Part shown: one piece after another, positions 17,616 to 26,355 of the stretch
How positions within the stretch are numbered: the stretch's first letter is position 1
Layout of the letters: the number at the start of each line of letters is the position of its first letter
Assembly: GCA_902597095.1 (NCBI GenBank)
Contig: CACJWK010000001.1
Span: 62,001-126,000, forward strand
Origin: an uncultured Pseudohongiella sp.
GTDB lineage: Bacteria; Pseudomonadota; Gammaproteobacteria; Pseudomonadales; Pseudohongiellaceae
Length of the DNA: 64,000 nucleotides
Reading direction: 5' to 3'
Notes under the pieces: generated by a model
What the model was told of the DNA's origin: nothing
The model's input: only the letters and a program-made list of their open reading frames with translations
The model's database searches: none
Made by a program: the position numbers and the translations under genes

Positions 17616-18242
17616 CGGAGTGAGCTGCTATTTTGTGCAGTGGGAACCAGATTGAGGTGATAACGCGTTTAGAGCGGGTCTGTCAATCGCCGAAGCAAAC
17701 GTCAGGGAGGATTGAAAAACCTGCCCTCAATCGCCCCGGTAGCTGTCATCTCAGCGCTATGGCCCGTTGCAGTGGGCTTCAACAAGAAGAGCGAGGAAAG
17801 GAAAAGGAAAAGGCAAAGGAAGAGAAGGCTGAAGAAAACGAGAAAAACATAGAGAGAGTCAACAAAGGGAGGAGAGGGCATAGAGAGGGCACCGGAAGGG
17901 CGTAGAGGAAAAGATAAAAGCGAAAGGGAAGGCAAGGAAGGCTAGAACAGGCAAAAAAAGTGTGAGCGAGGAATAGAGAGCAAGGGAGGGAAGGGAACGG
18001 AAAGGAGCGTTAGAAAGGAGAAGAGAGGGGAAGAAAGAGAAAGAAGCGGGAAATAATTGAGATAAAGAGAGAAATGACAGAGAAAAAGAGAGATCGCGGT
18101 AAAGGAAGGTGTCAAAAGGCCTGCAAGGCGCTCGGTAAGTCAAGCAGTAACTGAGAAGGATGCGGAGACTCCGGGCAGCCTCGGACGGGCATCTGAAACA
18201 GGAAGCGCCGAGACCAGAAAAGAAGCGGTTGAGCTTCTGTGC
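17616..18242. other. Gene-free region containing a long polypurine tract
   Basis: About 630 bases upstream of the decarboxylase. Frames across it encode only Lys/Glu/Arg-rich (top) or Ser/Leu/Phe/Pro-rich (bottom) low-complexity sequence, as expected from a purine-only strand, and are not credible genes. The tract itself is listed separately. Confidence 0.7.
17782..18110 (+). repeat. ~330-base polypurine (GA-rich) tract
   Basis: The + strand is almost wholly A and G with only scattered pyrimidines (for example 'gaggaaaggaaaaggaaaag' near 17796). It is not a simple tandem repeat: run lengths of A and G vary irregularly. Such tracts can form triplex (H-DNA) or pause polymerases. A shorter tract of the same strand bias is at 39643-39752. 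Confidence 0.8.
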
Positions 18243-18647
18243 TCAGCAAATCAGGCAGTGTTCGATACAGACTTTCCCGTCTCTCTCCACAAAAATGGCG
18301 TGATTGACCAGCTCATCGTCTGTGGATGAAACGAACTGACGCCAGACCACGCCAATCGACTCCCGGCGTCTGAACAAACAGACAAATTCTCGTCGGGTAA
18401 AAACTCCGTGAGGCCTGTATTCCAACTGCGAGGCGAGGTTTCTAGGGGTTACGATTGCCTTCAATCTGTCCGTAAAATCCCTGACGTGTTTTGCATGATT
18501 TCCGGTATTGGAACCGTCCAGACAGTTGTCCATGATGGGTTCGACAATCTGCAGGATTGCTTCCTGAGTTTTTTCGGTAAAGCGCGTCACGAGTAAGCTC
18601 TCCTGGGCAATGCCGGACTTCAGCGGCCCCGGCGCTTCCGTCTTCAA
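18243..18647 (-). CDS. Hypothetical protein
   Basis: 134 residues, with a TTG at 18647 the only available start and no clear Shine-Dalgarno. The middle and C-terminal parts look like folded alpha/beta protein ('RLKAIVTPRNLASQLEYRPH', 'RREFVCLFRRRESIGVVWRQ', 'FVERDGKVCIEHCLIC') with four cysteines, two near the end. No signal peptide or membrane segment. I do not recognise a family. It is preceded by a gene-free stretch containing the DoxX remnant and followed by the polypurine tract, so it may be a degraded or orphan gene. Confidence 0.5.
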   Translation of the reverse strand: MKTEAPGPLKSGIAQESLLVTRFTEKTQEAILQIVEPIMDNCLDGSNTGNHAKHVRDFTDRLKAIVTPRNLASQLEYRPHGVFTRREFVCLFRRRESIGVVWRQFVSSTDDELVNHAIFVERDGKVCIEHCLIC

Positions 18648-18883
18648 TGGACGTGTGGGGTTTGTCGGGCTCTCGGGCGCCGCTTACGATCCCTGTTTTT
18701 CTGGCTGCACCTGTTTTTCAGATAAAGCAGGGCGATCGTTACAAGGACAATCAGCATGAAAACCGCGAATTGCTTTTCCTGCTTGACACCACCAGCACAG
18801 CGGCCGCCCACATGATCGACTGTGAAAGCACGACTTTATTACTCATAGCGTCCGGATCCAAATTGTTTAACATGACCGTCAGC

Positions 18884-19277
18884 TCACTTGATCAAGCGCC
18901 ACTGCGTGACTCTGTACGCAGCGCTTAATAGCAGCAGGCCGGCGAATATGCCCAGATTTTTAACGAAGTTCTGCGTCTCATGGGCAGTGTCTGTGTTGGG
19001 GATATTCTTTCCAAAAAGCGTGCATGCCGAAGTTGATGAGCAGGGTAAGCAAGGCCAGCAGCAGAGCGGTTTCCTTGATGCGATATCCTGCAATCAACAT
19101 GGACCCCAAGCCCACCTGTAAGGGGATTGTGATGGGAAGCAGCAGGTTAGCCAAGGGAATATTGTGCAGAGTCATCTATTCAATCATGGCGTCGTAAACC
19201 GGGATTTTTGTCAGTCCCGGAATAAGAAAATACAGCCCCAGCAGGATTCTTCCTACAGTGATGGTGGTTCTCTCCAT
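18884..19277 (-). pseudogene. DoxX-family membrane protein, disrupted
   Basis: Three adjoining fragments reconstruct a DoxX protein of about 130 residues. From the ATG at 19277: 'MERTTITVGRILLGLYFLIP' and 'GLTKIPVYDAMIE', then an in-frame TAG at 19176-19178 where the family usually has an aromatic residue, then 'MTLHNIPLANLLLPITIPLQ' and 'LLALLTLLINFGMHAFW' in the same frame. An extra base in the AAA near 19012 then shifts the frame, and the C-terminus continues as 'NIPNTDTAHETQNFVKNLGI' and 'FAGLLLLSAAYRVTQWRLIK'. DoxX proteins are four-helix inner-membrane proteins linked to quinone or thiol redox. One nonsense and one frameshift make an intact product unlikely. Confidence 0.75.
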
Positions 19278-19431
19278 CAGCCTTAATCTGAGCCGCAATA
19301 GGCGTTTCCGTGCCTTAGTCAGCGCGATTCGTCTGACATGGCTGAGGACAGTGTCGAAAATGTTTGCCTGCAAGTTTGGGCGGAGAAGTGTCCGCCTGGT
19401 CGCTGCCAAAGTCTGCGCAGGGTTGAGTTGC

Positions 19432-19743
19432 CTACAGGCTATTGAGTTTCTTTGCGACAGGCAACAGCCACGCTCCCAGCGCGGCATTAACCAACAGCTT
19501 GAGCGTAATGCCGATGGCGGCCGGCAGGCCCCATACGAAATCCAGAAAGCTGTTCCAGAACCATGAATACATCCACGCTTTTACAATTCGTAGAAAGGTA
19601 AGATCCATAAAATCTGAGGTCGAAAATGACAAAAGGCTGTAGTCAGCAGAGAGGACGTAAGAATAAATCCAGACGAAGAAAAGAAGTTGAACCGGAGTTG
19701 TCCAGATCAAAAAATAGGCGAGATACAGGAGTGCTTTATTCAT
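19432..19743 (-). CDS. Small integral membrane protein
   Basis: 103 residues with a strong ribosome-binding site (AGAGGAG seven bases before the ATG). Three hydrophobic segments are visible: 'LLYLAYFLIWTTPVQLLFFV' (residues ~5-25), 'IVKAWMYSWFWNSFLDFVWG' (~53-72) and 'AIGITLKLLVNAALGAWLLP' (~76-95), ending in a basic 'KKLNSL' tail. Family not recognised. It lies upstream of the broken DoxX gene on the same strand, at the edge where base composition starts to drop toward the low-GC island. Confidence 0.65.
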   Translation of the reverse strand: MNKALLYLAYFLIWTTPVQLLFFVWIYSYVLSADYSLLSFSTSDFMDLTFLRIVKAWMYSWFWNSFLDFVWGLPAAIGITLKLLVNAALGAWLLPVAKKLNSL

Positions 19744-19858
19744 GATTGCTCCTCTTTGACGGACTTATTTTAGGTGCAGGATTAAAAGCGCGGTGTTTCT
19801 GAGCTCTCTGCGAAATTTTCAACAAAACTTGAAGTTTTTATTCATTACCTTTCTTTTG

Positions 19859-20038
19859 TTAATGATGACGCATTTCATTAGAGATTAAACCAAGAGATGT
19901 AAAAGCAATTCCGTAATAAAAAACATCTTCGTTATAAAAAACAAAAGACCAAAGGGCAGTAACAGCTCCAATACCTATTGTGCCTTCAAATTCTCGGTTC
20001 TTGATGAATATGAGCAACTTAATCTTTGTTAGGTCCAT
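19859..20038 (-). CDS. Small membrane protein (59 residues)
   Basis: A complete 59-residue frame from the ATG at 20038 to the TAA at 19859, with natural-looking sequence: basic start 'MDLTKIKLLIFIKNREFEG', a hydrophobic helix 'TIGIGAVTALWSFVFYN', a second 'VFYYGIAFTSLGLISNE', and a His-rich end 'MRHH'. It fits a two-helix inner-membrane hairpin. No strong Shine-Dalgarno. It is the leftmost gene of the low-GC block and on the same strand as all the others. Family unknown. Confidence 0.5.
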   Translation of the reverse strand: MDLTKIKLLIFIKNREFEGTIGIGAVTALWSFVFYNEDVFYYGIAFTSLGLISNEMRHH

Positions 20039-20176
20039 CTAATTGTGCACTCAAGATCATTCCACCGTAACCGAGTATATATTATTATACATTCCAAATT
20101 CATCGAGTCGGAACTGGTGTCTTTCGTGTAGCAATCTCACTTCACTGCAGCAAAGTTTCCGTAGCAGGCTTGTTTG

Positions 20177-20572
20177 TTATTGGTCTAATCCTTTAAAAAA
20201 CCCGCCCACATTTCCTCTTAGGTCTGCATTCCAGTCCGCTAACTTATCCTTCATGTCTGGTTGAATGTCGCCCAAGACAAGAAACTGCTTAATTTCAAAA
20301 TATTCTGGGAACTCTTTAACCAGGTGACTTTCCGAATGATGTTCTAATCTTAATTTAGCAGCATCACTATCCTCAAACATTTCTATTAATGTTGCCGACT
20401 TCTCATCTTCGGATAGAAACCATTCAAATCTTATGGTTTTAGGTTCTGAACAATTAAAAACATATGGAGATGAATTTTCTCTCATAAATTGTCTAGCTTC
20501 ATTTACGCTTTTAATGAGTCCCAATTCAAAAATATATGTAATTATCTTGTTTGGCTTATTTAATTCACTCAT
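20177..20572 (-). CDS. Uncharacterised protein, quinol-monooxygenase-like (ABM fold)
   Basis: 131 residues, AT-rich codons. The central part reads like a dimeric alpha-beta barrel of the antibiotic-biosynthesis-monooxygenase (ABM) group: 'TIRFEWFLSEDEKSATLIEM', 'FEDSDAAKLRLEHH' and 'EIKQFLVLGDIQPDMKDKL', i.e. strand, 'E-x-(F/Y)-x-D-x-x-A' helix, then strand. An N-terminal helical stretch ('ITYIFELGLIKSVNEARQFM') precedes it. No signal peptide. Family assignment rests on pattern recognition only; a cofactor-free oxygenase or a non-catalytic relative is possible. Confidence 0.65.
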   Translation of the reverse strand: MSELNKPNKIITYIFELGLIKSVNEARQFMRENSSPYVFNCSEPKTIRFEWFLSEDEKSATLIEMFEDSDAAKLRLEHHSESHLVKEFPEYFEIKQFLVLGDIQPDMKDKLADWNADLRGNVGGFFKGLDQ

Positions 20573-20699
20573 TCTTTTATTCCTAAATCAATGCTCGTAA
20601 TTAACCCACTCTGATCGGGTTGAGAATATACTGTTATTTGTTCTGAATTCATCCAGTTTTGTACATATCGTTTTCTTTGCTCATGACTCTTCCTATCCT

Positions 20700-21161
20700 C
20701 TATGAAATCTCATCAATTATTGCATTCAAATAAACCCTAAAGTCTGGATCCAATGTTTCTTCTGCTATTTTCCAGCGTTCCACACTAGCATCGAATGACA
20801 TCACGCGTCCCCATGCAATTCTCCTTGCGTCAAATTCCTCTGCATCAAAGAGTCCCATTTGATATTGATAAAATTCGTTCTCCCACATTCGCAATTGCGA
20901 CAAAACATAAAAGTGAAATTGGTTTGTTTCAGTTTCCATAACATCCAAATTTGAATTAAGTTTTTGCCTGATATCAAAAATTTCAGTATTTTGTAGAGGT
21001 TGTCCATACAAAAACAATTGATGTTCAACGATTGAATTTCGTGTTTGTGATTTCATCATTTCTGTATTTTGTTGCATCTCTAAACCTAGAAATAAGATTG
21101 AACCAATCACACCAATATTTGCTATAAGTGAGACGCTTTCATTGATTACTGAAATCTTCAT
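20700..21161 (-). CDS. Hypothetical membrane-anchored protein
   Basis: 153 residues starting 'MKISVINESVSLIANIGVIG', with one N-terminal transmembrane helix (~8-28, 'SLIANIGVIGSILFLGLEM') followed by a soluble, mostly helical domain: 'QQNTEMMKSQTRNSIVEHQL', then 'FHFYVLSQLRMWENEFYQYQ' and 'RVMSFDASVERWKIAEETL'. The layout (anchor, Q-N-T, then W-E-N-x-F/Y motif) recurs in uncharacterised proteins of marine bacteria. Function unknown. It lies in the low-GC island. Confidence 0.65.
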   Translation of the reverse strand: MKISVINESVSLIANIGVIGSILFLGLEMQQNTEMMKSQTRNSIVEHQLFLYGQPLQNTEIFDIRQKLNSNLDVMETETNQFHFYVLSQLRMWENEFYQYQMGLFDAEEFDARRIAWGRVMSFDASVERWKIAEETLDPDFRVYLNAIIDEIS

Positions 21162-21546
21162 AAATCATCCTTATGTGGTTGTTTTAACTACTCAGTGAAA
21201 AATCATAACTCCTACTAGACCCCAATTCGCTTTTTGTCTCTTCTAAAGACAAGTACCCAGTGTGTGATTTGAGTGATGAAACGTTTTAGCGAGACATGCC
21301 CATCATTACATTTGGCTTTTAATAGCATTGACTGCCAGTGGAGAAGACATCAAAACGCTTCTCCATTTAGCCGCAAGCAGTTTCAAGAGGAATTGGCGCT
21401 GGCAAATGCAGATTACTAAATGGTTATAATGGTGTATTTCTAAATAAACGTCCTGAAGGGCGATATACCGAGCGAAATAAGAATAAAAAAGGAAAAGAAA
21501 TAGCAATTAATTGAGAGTGATTTGGAAGAGCAGCTATTCCACTAAC
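21162..21546. other. AT-rich gap in the low-GC island
   Basis: 385 bases without a convincing gene. One 66-codon leftward frame is rich in rare residues and has no plausible start region. I looked for attC-like cassette sites (GTTRRRY / RYYYAAC) and found none that are convincing. Confidence 0.4.
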
Positions 21547-21951
21547 CTACGCAAAGAGTTGAGAATAAGCCATTAACGCCAAAACTAGCCATCCCATTGC
21601 AAAAATAAAGAATCTTAATAAAACTAAATTAAATGTTAGCTGTACTAGGGAATGCATAATCCGCAAAACTACAAATGCCCAAGCCAATTGGACCATAAAA
21701 CAATCAAAATTGTTGATAACAGCAATGCATAAAGTCAGCGCATAAAATGCAACTGGTTGTTCGAAAAGATGGTTGTAGTTGTCCGCGGCTCTTTCAACCC
21801 AATCGGGCATAGTTCCTTTTAAGTCTTTCGAATGAGCTGCGTCTTGCGGATTTTTAGTATGTTTAACGCGTCCAAACGCTAATACTAGAAAAATTACGGA
21901 AGTCCAAAGTACAAGAACAAATATTGGTGTCAACAGCGCTGTTTGGCTCAT
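21547..21951 (-). CDS. MAPEG family membrane protein
   Basis: 134 residues with four hydrophobic helices: 'LLTPIFVLVLWTSVIFLVLA' (~6-25), 'QPVAFYALTLCIAVINNFDC' (~65-84), 'MVQLAWAFVVLRIMHSLVQL' (~85-104) and 'RFFIFAMGWLVLALMAYSQL' (~113-132). The loop 'RAADNYNHLFEQPVAFYAL' and the 'WAFVVLRIMHSLVQLTFN' helix are the MAPEG (membrane-associated eicosanoid/glutathione metabolism) signatures. Bacterial members are mostly uncharacterised; some have glutathione-transferase activity. It lies in the low-GC island, leftward like its neighbours. Confidence 0.85.
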   Translation of the reverse strand: MSQTALLTPIFVLVLWTSVIFLVLAFGRVKHTKNPQDAAHSKDLKGTMPDWVERAADNYNHLFEQPVAFYALTLCIAVINNFDCFMVQLAWAFVVLRIMHSLVQLTFNLVLLRFFIFAMGWLVLALMAYSQLFA

Positions 21952-22068
21952 ACATATCTACCTATGATATTTTTGAAATAGATCGAGTTGATAATGAGTT
22001 AGCGAGGAAGGTCGTTGGTTAGTTGACTTCAATTCCGCGTTCCTTTTTTAGTTTAAAATAGAACCGAT

Positions 22069-22428
22069 CTAGATTTTAATTTTACTTGTAGCAACAATCT
22101 TGCATTTGCCCGCCTCAAACATCATGTTTCTGGCGTAATCAATGTATGTCCATTCTAACGTCTCTCGATTAATACGGCTTCTCCGTATCGTTCGATTTGC
22201 TCCCGAGGAGCGCTCAATCTCTGAGGAGATCGTCACCACCGTTGCTGACCAAGTGATACGTTCAACTGGTAAATCAACTGGTCTTCTAACTTCATCTTTA
22301 TTTTCAAATAGCCTGAAATAGGTCGGTTCGTCAATGACGTTTTCCATGCGACATTCGAGATTGATTGGTTCTTGAGCAAGTGCACCACCAGAAAATAAAA
22401 ACAAAACTGTAATAAATGGTTTTTTCAT
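22069..22428 (-). CDS. Small secreted protein
   Basis: 119 residues with a signal peptide ('MKKPFITVLFLFSGGALAQ'). The mature part has two cysteines (in 'NLECRMEN' and 'AGKCKIV') and alternating strands ('ITWSATVVTISSEI', 'RINRETLEWTYIDYA'), like the many small lipocalin-like or OmpA-tail-like exported proteins of unknown function. GGAGGATTAAAAGGAG spans the stop of the upstream gene and serves as ribosome-binding site. Third gene in a tightly packed leftward trio (22829-22069). Confidence 0.65.
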   Translation of the reverse strand: MKKPFITVLFLFSGGALAQEPINLECRMENVIDEPTYFRLFENKDEVRRPVDLPVERITWSATVVTISSEIERSSGANRTIRRSRINRETLEWTYIDYARNMMFEAGKCKIVATSKIKI

Positions 22429-22434
22429 CTCCTT

Positions 22435-22617
22435 TTAATCCTCCAAGTCTTGCTTCATATATTCTTCCGCAGTCATAAACTTTAAATCTTTCTCAGCAGT
22501 ATATTTATCTTTCTTCTCTTGATTTAACCGCTCTTGCTCTACTCTTGCTTTCTTAAAATGAGGCGGCAAATCTATATTCTTGCATCCAGTTTTGTGCATT
22601 CCTTTTTCGTCGCTCAT
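22435..22617 (-). CDS. Small charged protein (60 residues)
   Basis: 60 residues, rich in Lys/Glu ('KKARVEQERLNQEKKDKY', 'DLKFMTAEEYMKQDLED'), predicted mostly helical and cytosolic; the 'CKNIDLPPHF' segment near the start has the only notable Cys. Two bases separate its ATG from the stop of the upstream frame, and six bases separate its stop from the secreted-protein gene, so the three are probably co-transcribed. No family recognised. Confidence 0.5.
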   Translation of the reverse strand: MSDEKGMHKTGCKNIDLPPHFKKARVEQERLNQEKKDKYTAEKDLKFMTAEEYMKQDLED

Positions 22618-22619
22618 GT

Positions 22620-22829
22620 CTAATTTCTCACTCGCTTATAAAGTCCAATATTCTTGAGCTCTACTTCGAGATAATCTTTTCGGTTTAGTTTGTTTGTGTA
22701 TTTTTGAAGAATCGTCCAAACGAGTTTTGTGGTATACCGATCGGTGCGTTTTGGTTTGATTTGTTGTTTGTTCAGATAGTCAGAAATATCCTTATTAGAG
22801 ATTCCTTTCTGACTCATTTGATACATCAA
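22620..22829 (-). CDS. Recombinase-like small protein or fragment
   Basis: 69 residues if started at TTG/ATG near 22829. The stretch 'GISNKDISDYLNKQQIKPKR' followed by 'LVWTILQKY' resembles the 'recombinase' linker domain of large serine recombinases (G-x-S-x-x-x-I-A-x-x-L-N ... W-x-x-x-x-V-x-x-I-L). The frame stays open upstream for another ~45 codons, up to a TAG inside the end of glmS, with plausible coding character ('CDIHISTTRLSQFSQKENYD') but no ATG. So it may be the truncated 3' end of a larger gene that was cut at the glmS junction. Confidence 0.45.
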   Translation of the reverse strand: MMYQMSQKGISNKDISDYLNKQQIKPKRTDRYTTKLVWTILQKYTNKLNRKDYLEVELKNIGLYKRVRN

Positions 22830-22941
22830 CTTCTCTCTGTAGTCGTAATTCTCTTTCTGTGAGAATTGAGAGAGTCGAGTTGTTGAGATATGAATGTCAC
22901 ATCCAATTGTGTAGTTCAGAAGTTCAACTGTGTTGAATAAC

Positions 22942-24766
22942 CTACTCCACTGTAACCGATTTGGCTAAATTGCGAGGCTGGTCCACATCAGTGCCTTTGA
23001 CGATGGCAACATGATAAGAAAGTAGCTGCAGCGGAATGGTGAATACGATCGGATCAAGAACATCAGGCGAGGCCGGGACGTGGATGACCTTACAATTCTT
23101 GTCACCCTGGTAGTTTACGCTCTCGTCAGAAAAGACGTACAGCTTTCCGCCTCGGGCGCTGACTTCTGCGAGGTTGGCGCGCAGTTTTTCAAGCAGGTCA
23201 TCATTGGGCGCTACTGCGATGACCGGCATGTTTTCGTCGACCAGCGCCAGCGGCCCATGTTTAAGCTCGCCTGAAGGATAGGCCTCTGCGTGGATGTAGG
23301 AGATTTCCTTCAGTTTCAGAGCGCCCTCTTTTGCAATGGGGTACTGGATTCCCCTGCCGAGAAACAGGCTATGATGCTTGTCGGCGAATTGTCGAGACAT
23401 CTTGCGAATGTCTTCGTTGAGGCTCAGCGTGCTTTCGATCAGATCCGGTAAACGGTTGAGCTCTCTGACCAGGGCTGCTTCTTTGCGCGGTGTCAGGCCA
23501 TTCCGGCGTCCCAGAGCAATGGTCAGGATCAGCAATACGGCGAGCTGTGCCGTGAACGCTTTGGTTGAGGCGACGCCGACTTCTTGCCCGGCCATCGTTA
23601 GTAGAGAAAAGTCTGATTCACGCACCAGTGAACTGGTGGCAACGTTGCAAATAGCCAGATAGGCAGTGTAGGGGAGTGTTTTTGCGTAGCGAAGCGCGGC
23701 CAGAGAGTCTGCGGTTTCTCCGGATTGAGAAACGGTGACCAGCAATGAGCCGTCCGGCACGATGATGTCCCGATAGCGATAGTCGCTGGCAATATCCACC
23801 GAGCACTCCATGCGGGCAATGGACTCAAGCCAGTATTTGGCGACATGGCAGGCATGATAAGAAGTGCCGCAGGCGACGAACTGGACGTGTTTGACCTTGT
23901 CGAAAATCACCGGAGCCTTGACGCCGAATGCATTCTCGAGGACTTTGTTTTTCGAGATCCTGCCGTCCAGCGTGTCCCGGATGACAGCCGGTTGCTCATA
24001 AACTTCTTTCAGCATGAAGTGCTTATAGTTGCCCTTATCGCCATCACTGCTGCGGCCCGTCACTGTGCTGATTTTGCGCTTGATCTGCTTACCGTCGTGC
24101 CAGATTTCGTAACTTTCACGGGTAATTCGGGCAACGTCCCCTTCTTCAAGGTAGACAAACTGATCGGTCACCTGGCCCAGCGCGTGTGGGTCGGAGGCAA
24201 CAAAGTTTTCCCCGATTCCGATACCGATCACCAGCGGACTGCCTGATCTCGCGACGATTAATTCATCCGGTGTGGCCGCATCGGCAATACAAATGCCGTA
24301 AGCGCCTTCTAGGCGCTTGATAGCTTTTTGGGTCGCAGCGAACAGAGAGACCTTATTTCCCTTTCGTTCAAGATGGATCAGATGCGCGATGACCTCGCTG
24401 TCAGTCTGCGTGGCGAACTGATAGCCGGATTTGCCCAACTTCTCCCGAAGCTTTTCGAAATTCTCTATGATGCCGTTGTGAACAATGGCAATTTGCCCGC
24501 CTGATCTGTGGGGGTGTGCATTGGCATTCGTGGGTTTGCCGTGAGTTGCCCAGCGTGTGTGGGCAATGCCGACGTGACCCCTTAGCGCTTTCCCCTGGAC
24601 CCGCTCTGCCAGTTTATTCACCTTGCCAGCGGTCTTGTGGACTTTGAGGGGTTGCAAGCAGCGCGATGCCTGCTGAATCGTAGCCGCGATATTCCAGTCT
24701 TTTCAGTCCTTCCAGAAGGATCTCGGTGACATTCCGTTCAGCAATTGCGCCGACAATTCCGCACAC
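22942..24766 (-). CDS. glmS: Glutamine--fructose-6-phosphate aminotransferase, apparent +1 frameshift
   Basis: The N-terminus starts at a GTG at 24766 directly before the catalytic cysteine: '(V)[19 protein letters not shown]' and '[17 protein letters not shown]', ending in one frame; the remaining 571 residues ('[12 protein letters not shown]...') are in the next frame from about 24657. Deleting one T in 'CTGCTTGCAACC' (24656-24657) restores a continuous ~607-residue protein, E. coli GlmS length. Glutaminase motifs '[11 protein letters not shown]' and the two SIS domains ('[16 protein letters not shown]', '[17 protein letters not shown]', '[17 protein letters not shown]') are intact. The enzyme makes glucosamine-6-phosphate for cell-wall precursors and is normally essential, so a sequencing indel is plausible. 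glmM is divergent on its right. Confidence 0.9.
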
Positions 24767-24905
24767 GGGCCTGACCTGCTCGCAGTAAGTGAAGAATCAA
24801 ATTATCCCCCAGATTCCGCGCGCCCACAATCAGCGCAGCAACAGGTGCAGGCTAGTACTCGCACTCTGAGTCCAGATTCCTTACTATTCGCTCCTGCATC
24901 AAAAA

Positions 24906-26276
24906 ATGACAACAGCAACTATGGAAGCACAGAAACGCTATTTCGGCACAGACGGCATTCGCGGCAAGGTTGGCCAGACGCCCATTACCCCTGATTTTAT
25001 GCTTAAACTGGGGTGGGCAGCCGGTAAGGTGTTCATGCAAGGCGGTCACCGCAGCAAAATATTGATTGGCAAAGACACACGTATCTCCGGTTACATGTTT
25101 GAGGCAGCGCTGGAAGCAGGCCTGACGGCAGCAGGGGTGGATATCAATCTTACTGGCCCGATGCCGACACCCGCCATTGCTTATCTTACCCGCACTCTGC
25201 GTGCTCAGGCAGGGATCGTGATTAGCGCGTCGCACAATTCCTTTGAAGACAACGGGATAAAGTTTTTTTCTGACAATGGCACGAAGCTGCCTGATGAGAT
25301 CGAACTGGCGATTGAAGCCGAACTCAGCAAGGCGCTGACGACGGTTGCACCGAAATCTCTGGGCAAGGCCAGCAGAATTGACGATGCCAGAGGCCGCTAT
25401 ATCGAGTTCTGTAAAAGCACCGTTGGCTCAAGGTTGACACTTTCGGGTCTGAAGGTCGTTGTGGATTGCGCCAACGGCGCTACTTACGATATTGCACCCG
25501 CCGTGCTCTCTGAGCTGGGGGCCGATGTCGTCAGTATCGGAACGGATCCGAACGGATTGAACATCAACGATAAAATCGGCTCCACTTCGCCTGAGGCGCT
25601 CAAAGAAAAAGTTCTCGAGGTGGGCGCTGACCTCGGTGTTGCACTGGACGGCGACGGTGACCGGAGCATCATGGTAGATCATCAGGGCAATGTCGTTGAT
25701 GGCGATGAGATGCTGTTCGTGATTGCCTGCGAGCGCCGACGCCGGAACATTGAATTTGGTGGTGTTGTAGGAACCAAGATGAGCAACCTCGGTATGGAAC
25801 TGGCGCTTGCGGCACGAGAAGTTCCTTTCGCGCGCACGGCAGTTGGCGACCGGTTTGTTCTGCAGGAAATGCAGCAGCGCGGATGGCAGCTTGGCGGTGA
25901 ATCATCCGGACATATCATTTGTCACGATATTACGACGACCGGGGATGGTATCGTTTCAGCTCTGCAGGTGCTCACCGCTGTTGTCCTGACCGGTAAGCCA
26001 CTGAGGGAATTACGCGGTGCAATGCAGAAGTTTCCACAAACCATGATTAACGTCAGGCTGGGTCAGGATCCCGATGTATCTGCCAGCCAGAGCGTTCGTG
26101 ACGCTGTGTCTGGCGTTGAAGGCAAACTACAGGGCAGGGGGCGTGTTCTGTTGCGCCCCTCAGGCACCGAGCCGGTGCTGCGGGTGATGGTCGAGGGCGA
26201 AGACGCTGATCTCGTTGCGCGGTTAGCGCGGGAACTGGCGGATGTAGTTGCCGCCGAAGCTGGGGAAATTGCCTGA
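24906..26276 (+). CDS. glmM: Phosphoglucosamine mutase
   Basis: 456 residues (ATG 24906; a second ATG at 24921 is also possible, neither with a clear Shine-Dalgarno). Motifs of the alpha-D-phosphohexomutase family: '[20 protein letters not shown]', the phosphoserine loop '[15 protein letters not shown]' with catalytic Ser at about residue 108, the Mg-binding '[15 protein letters not shown]', the sugar-binding '[12 protein letters not shown]', and the phosphate-binding '[19 protein letters not shown]'. It converts glucosamine-6-phosphate to glucosamine-1-phosphate, the step after GlmS, which is divergently encoded 140 bp away; the shared intergenic region probably holds both promoters. Confidence 0.95.
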   Translation: MTTATMEAQKRYFGTDGIRGKVGQTPITPDFMLKLGWAAGKVFMQGGHRSKILIGKDTRISGYMFEAALEAGLTAAGVDINLTGPMPTPAIAYLTRTLRAQAGIVISASHNSFEDNGIKFFSDNGTKLPDEIELAIEAELSKALTTVAPKSLGKASRIDDARGRYIEFCKSTVGSRLTLSGLKVVVDCANGATYDIAPAVLSELGADVVSIGTDPNGLNINDKIGSTSPEALKEKVLEVGADLGVALDGDGDRSIMVDHQGNVVDGDEMLFVIACERRRRNIEFGGVVGTKMSNLGMELALAAREVPFARTAVGDRFVLQEMQQRGWQLGGESSGHIICHDITTTGDGIVSALQVLTAVVLTGKPLRELRGAMQKFPQTMINVRLGQDPDVSASQSVRDAVSGVEGKLQGRGRVLLRPSGTEPVLRVMVEGEDADLVARLARELADVVAAEAGEIA

Positions 26277-26355
26277 TCGGATTGATCTGTTTGCGCGCTG
26301 TTGCGTAACTCCTACACGAACCAAGTAATCCGTCTGCTCATGTCACCATCCTCCC

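Larger units (their letters stand above)
19800..22941. other. Low-GC island of small leftward genes abutting glmS
   Basis: From about 19.8 kb to the glmS stop at 22942 the sequence becomes distinctly AT-rich compared with the GC-richer flanks. It carries at least seven small genes, all on the minus strand, with little relation to core metabolism. No transposase or integrase is intact, but the rightmost frame resembles the linker/recombinase part of a serine recombinase and runs to the glmS boundary. The position immediately downstream of glmS is the canonical attTn7 hotspot, so acquisition by transfer is the simplest reading (inference). Confidence 0.6.

Noticed and set aside
19800-22941. Integron cassette array in the low-GC island
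   Set aside because: Small same-strand genes fit, but I found no attC-like core sites or hairpins between them and no integrase.
22900-22960. Tn7 left end directly at glmS
   Set aside because: The sequence downstream of the glmS stop lacks a clear TGTGGGCGGACA-type end; the hotspot idea stays, an actual Tn7 end is not supported.
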